DNA of 5,990 nt from Bacteroidetes bacterium UBA7688 (GTDB taxonomy: Bacteria > Bacteroidota > Bacteroidia > Chitinophagales > Chitinophagaceae), in contig DLGS01000351.1 of the NCBI GenBank assembly GCA_002482815.1, positions 1 through 5,990 of the forward strand, read 5' to 3'. The position numbers and the translations under genes were made by a program. The notes under the pieces are model-generated. The model was given only the letters and a program-made list of their open reading frames with translations, was not told the DNA's origin and made no database searches. This document shows positions 4,756-5,990 of the stretch, in pieces. The stretch's first letter is position 1. Every line of letters begins with the position of its first letter.

Positions 4756-5990
4756 ATGAACAAAAACTACCCACACTTTAAAAGGTTTTTACTGTTGGTT
4801 GCGGTGCTTTTATTTTCTATCTCGGACAAATCAAAAGCCCAATACGACGTTTATGCCAACCAACTGATCAGCAACAGTACAGATATCAACAATCCTTCGC
4901 GGGTAGTAGATGCGGACCAAACCAACTATGCTGATATCAATACATTGCTTGGTGTATTAGCCACATCCGAAATTCGTGTTCGTTTTCCGGAGTATGGTGC
5001 TGCAGGTGACGTTGTTAACTTCACGGTTCAGGGCAATACTTCTTTATTAAGTACATCTGTTCTTTCCGGCGTTACGATTAAATTGTATGATTCAGCCGGC
5101 ACAGTTCCTGTTGCTACAGGTTCCGGATCGAGTGTACTGCAATTGTCTTTGCTTGGACTTTTATCTTCGGGTAGTTCTGTTTATAATTTAAAATTTGTAA
5201 CCAATCCGGGCGGCTCTTATAAATTTAAAGAGGCCAGAATTGAATTGAGCAGCGTTTTGGGCGTTGGTCTTCTTTCTGAATTACGCTTATACGGAGCTTA
5301 CTTCCAACGTCCTTGTCCACCGGTATATGCCAATGGTGTAACTGCAGGTAGCACTGGTCTTTCTTTATTGGGAAATGTTGATAGTGCTTCAAATGTTGTT
5401 GATGCCAATCCAAATAACTCTGCCAGAATGTATGCTATTGCCGACATTCTTGGTTTGGGTGGTTCTTATATTGATGTTACCTTTCCTAAGTTTGGTAAAG
5501 CCGGTGATTATGTTGGTTTTACAGTTGCTAACACGACTGGTCTTCTTGATCTTAGCTTATTAAGTCGCCTTACAATTATTACATACGATGCATCCGGTTC
5601 GGTGGTAGAAACAAAAAGTGGTTCTTCTTTATTGGATTTGAAATTGCTTTCCGGAACATCGGACAGATATTCTGCCGGTTTCCAGACTACACCGGGTTCT
5701 TACCGCATTTCTAAAGTAAGACTTTTGAAATCAGGTGTGGTGGGCTTGTTGAGCACTATCCGTGTTTTCAATGGTTTTTATTATACCATCAATCGTCCTC
5801 CTGTTTCTGTTTCTGCCAGTGGCCCGGTTAAATTTTGTGCAGGAAGCAGTGTTGTGCTGACAGCTTTCGATTCTTTGGGTGCTACCAATTATACCTGGAG
5901 TACAGGTGCCACTACGGCTTCTATCACAGTTTCAACCGCCGGTACTTATTTTGTATCGGTTACCGATTCTTTTGCCTGCGAAAGAAGATC
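4756..5990 (+). CDS. Large secreted repeat protein with Ig-like domain (5' part only)
   Basis: The frame is open from the ATG at 4756 to the window end, giving 411 residues with the C-terminus missing. Residues 1-28 are a Sec signal (basic start, FLLLVAVLLF core, cleavage probably after KSKA before Gln29). Residues ~32-183 and ~190-342 are two diverged copies of one beta-rich domain. Each begins VYAN, has a V(V)DA/N segment, then (I)RVRFPEYGAAGD or VTFPKFGKAGD, then (L)YDSAG or YDASG, a Leu/Ser-rich stretch, PGGSY or PGSY, and ends LSELRLYGAYF or LSTIRVFNGFY. Residues ~348-411 begin an Ig-like module: PVSVSASGPVKFC...YTWSTGA...AGTYFVSVTDSFAC, with Cys361 and Cys408 placed to form a disulfide. 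This architecture is typical of Bacteroidota surface or secreted adhesin-like proteins, which usually continue with more Ig-like repeats and a C-terminal T9SS or gliding-associated sorting domain; that end is not visible here. No catalytic motif is seen. The binding partner is unknown. It has its own promoter-like site and no visible operon partner. Confidence 0.88.
   Translation, partial: MNKNYPHFKRFLLLVAVLLFSISDKSKAQYDVYANQLISNSTDINNPSRVVDADQTNYADINTLLGVLATSEIRVRFPEYGAAGDVVNFTVQGNTSLLSTSVLSGVTIKLYDSAGTVPVATGSGSSVLQLSLLGLLSSGSSVYNLKFVTNPGGSYKFKEARIELSSVLGVGLLSELRLYGAYFQRPCPPVYANGVTAGSTGLSLLGNVDSASNVVDANPNNSARMYAIADILGLGGSYIDVTFPKFGKAGDYVGFTVANTTGLLDLSLLSRLTIITYDASGSVVETKSGSSLLDLKLLSGTSDRYSAGFQTTPGSYRISKVRLLKSGVVGLLSTIRVFNGFYYTINRPPVSVSASGPVKFCAGSSVVLTAFDSLGATNYTWSTGATTASITVSTAGTYFVSVTDSFACERR
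4849..5781 (+). repeat. Two tandem diverged copies of a ~150-residue domain
   Basis: Copy 1 (4849-5304) and copy 2 (5323-5781) encode domains of 152 and 153 residues that align from VYAN to a final aromatic (AYF/FY), separated by a short linker containing PCPP. They share the F-P-x-(Y/F)-G-x-A-G-D motif, the YD-A-G turn and the PG-SY turn, but the DNA itself is well diverged. This points to an old duplication, not a recent DNA repeat. Confidence 0.75.

Noticed and set aside
5225..5563. Short open frames inside the large secreted gene on both strands.
   Set aside because: They overlap a continuous frame with a signal peptide and recognisable domains, and their products have no protein-like features.

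Overview
The window looks like a piece of a Bacteroidota genome, plausibly Chitinophagales or Sphingobacteriales, although the exact lineage cannot be fixed from this sequence. The evidence is a C-terminal type IX secretion (T9SS) sorting domain, a very Bacteroidota-like outer-membrane barrel protein, a secreted repeat/Ig-like protein, start codons preceded by A-rich leaders instead of Shine-Dalgarno sites, one clear TAnnTTTG promoter element, and AT-rich DNA.

Layout. Bases 1-503 hold the 3' end of a secreted T9SS cargo gene, closed by a strong intrinsic terminator (525-561). A promoter-like element (610-617) then leads into a complete M13-family zinc metallopeptidase lipoprotein gene (640-2691). 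This gene converges on a minus-strand outer-membrane beta-barrel gene (2773-3576), and the two share a symmetric bidirectional terminator (2719-2754). Next comes about 570 bases of AT-rich DNA with no recognisable gene (3577-4145), then a decayed minus-strand gene for a zinc-ribbon plus helix-turn-helix protein of the IS1 InsA-like/transposase N-terminal type (4146-4502). Its first zinc-binding CPxC motif is intact but lies in a different frame from the rest. After another AT-rich spacer, a large secreted protein gene starts at 4756 and runs off the window end. It encodes a signal peptide, two diverged copies of a domain of about 150 residues, and the start of an Ig-like domain.

How the genes relate. 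Nearly all intact products are predicted to be exported: T9SS cargo, an envelope lipoprotein peptidase, an outer-membrane barrel and a surface or secreted repeat protein. Each appears to be its own transcription unit, and nothing shows that they form one pathway. I see no CRISPR array, tRNA, rRNA, integrase, toxin-antitoxin pair or defence cassette, and no convincing new multi-gene system. The two most notable oddities are a long near-perfect inverted repeat starting exactly at base 1, possibly a contig-end fold-back artefact, and the frameshifted zinc-ribbon/HTH remnant.
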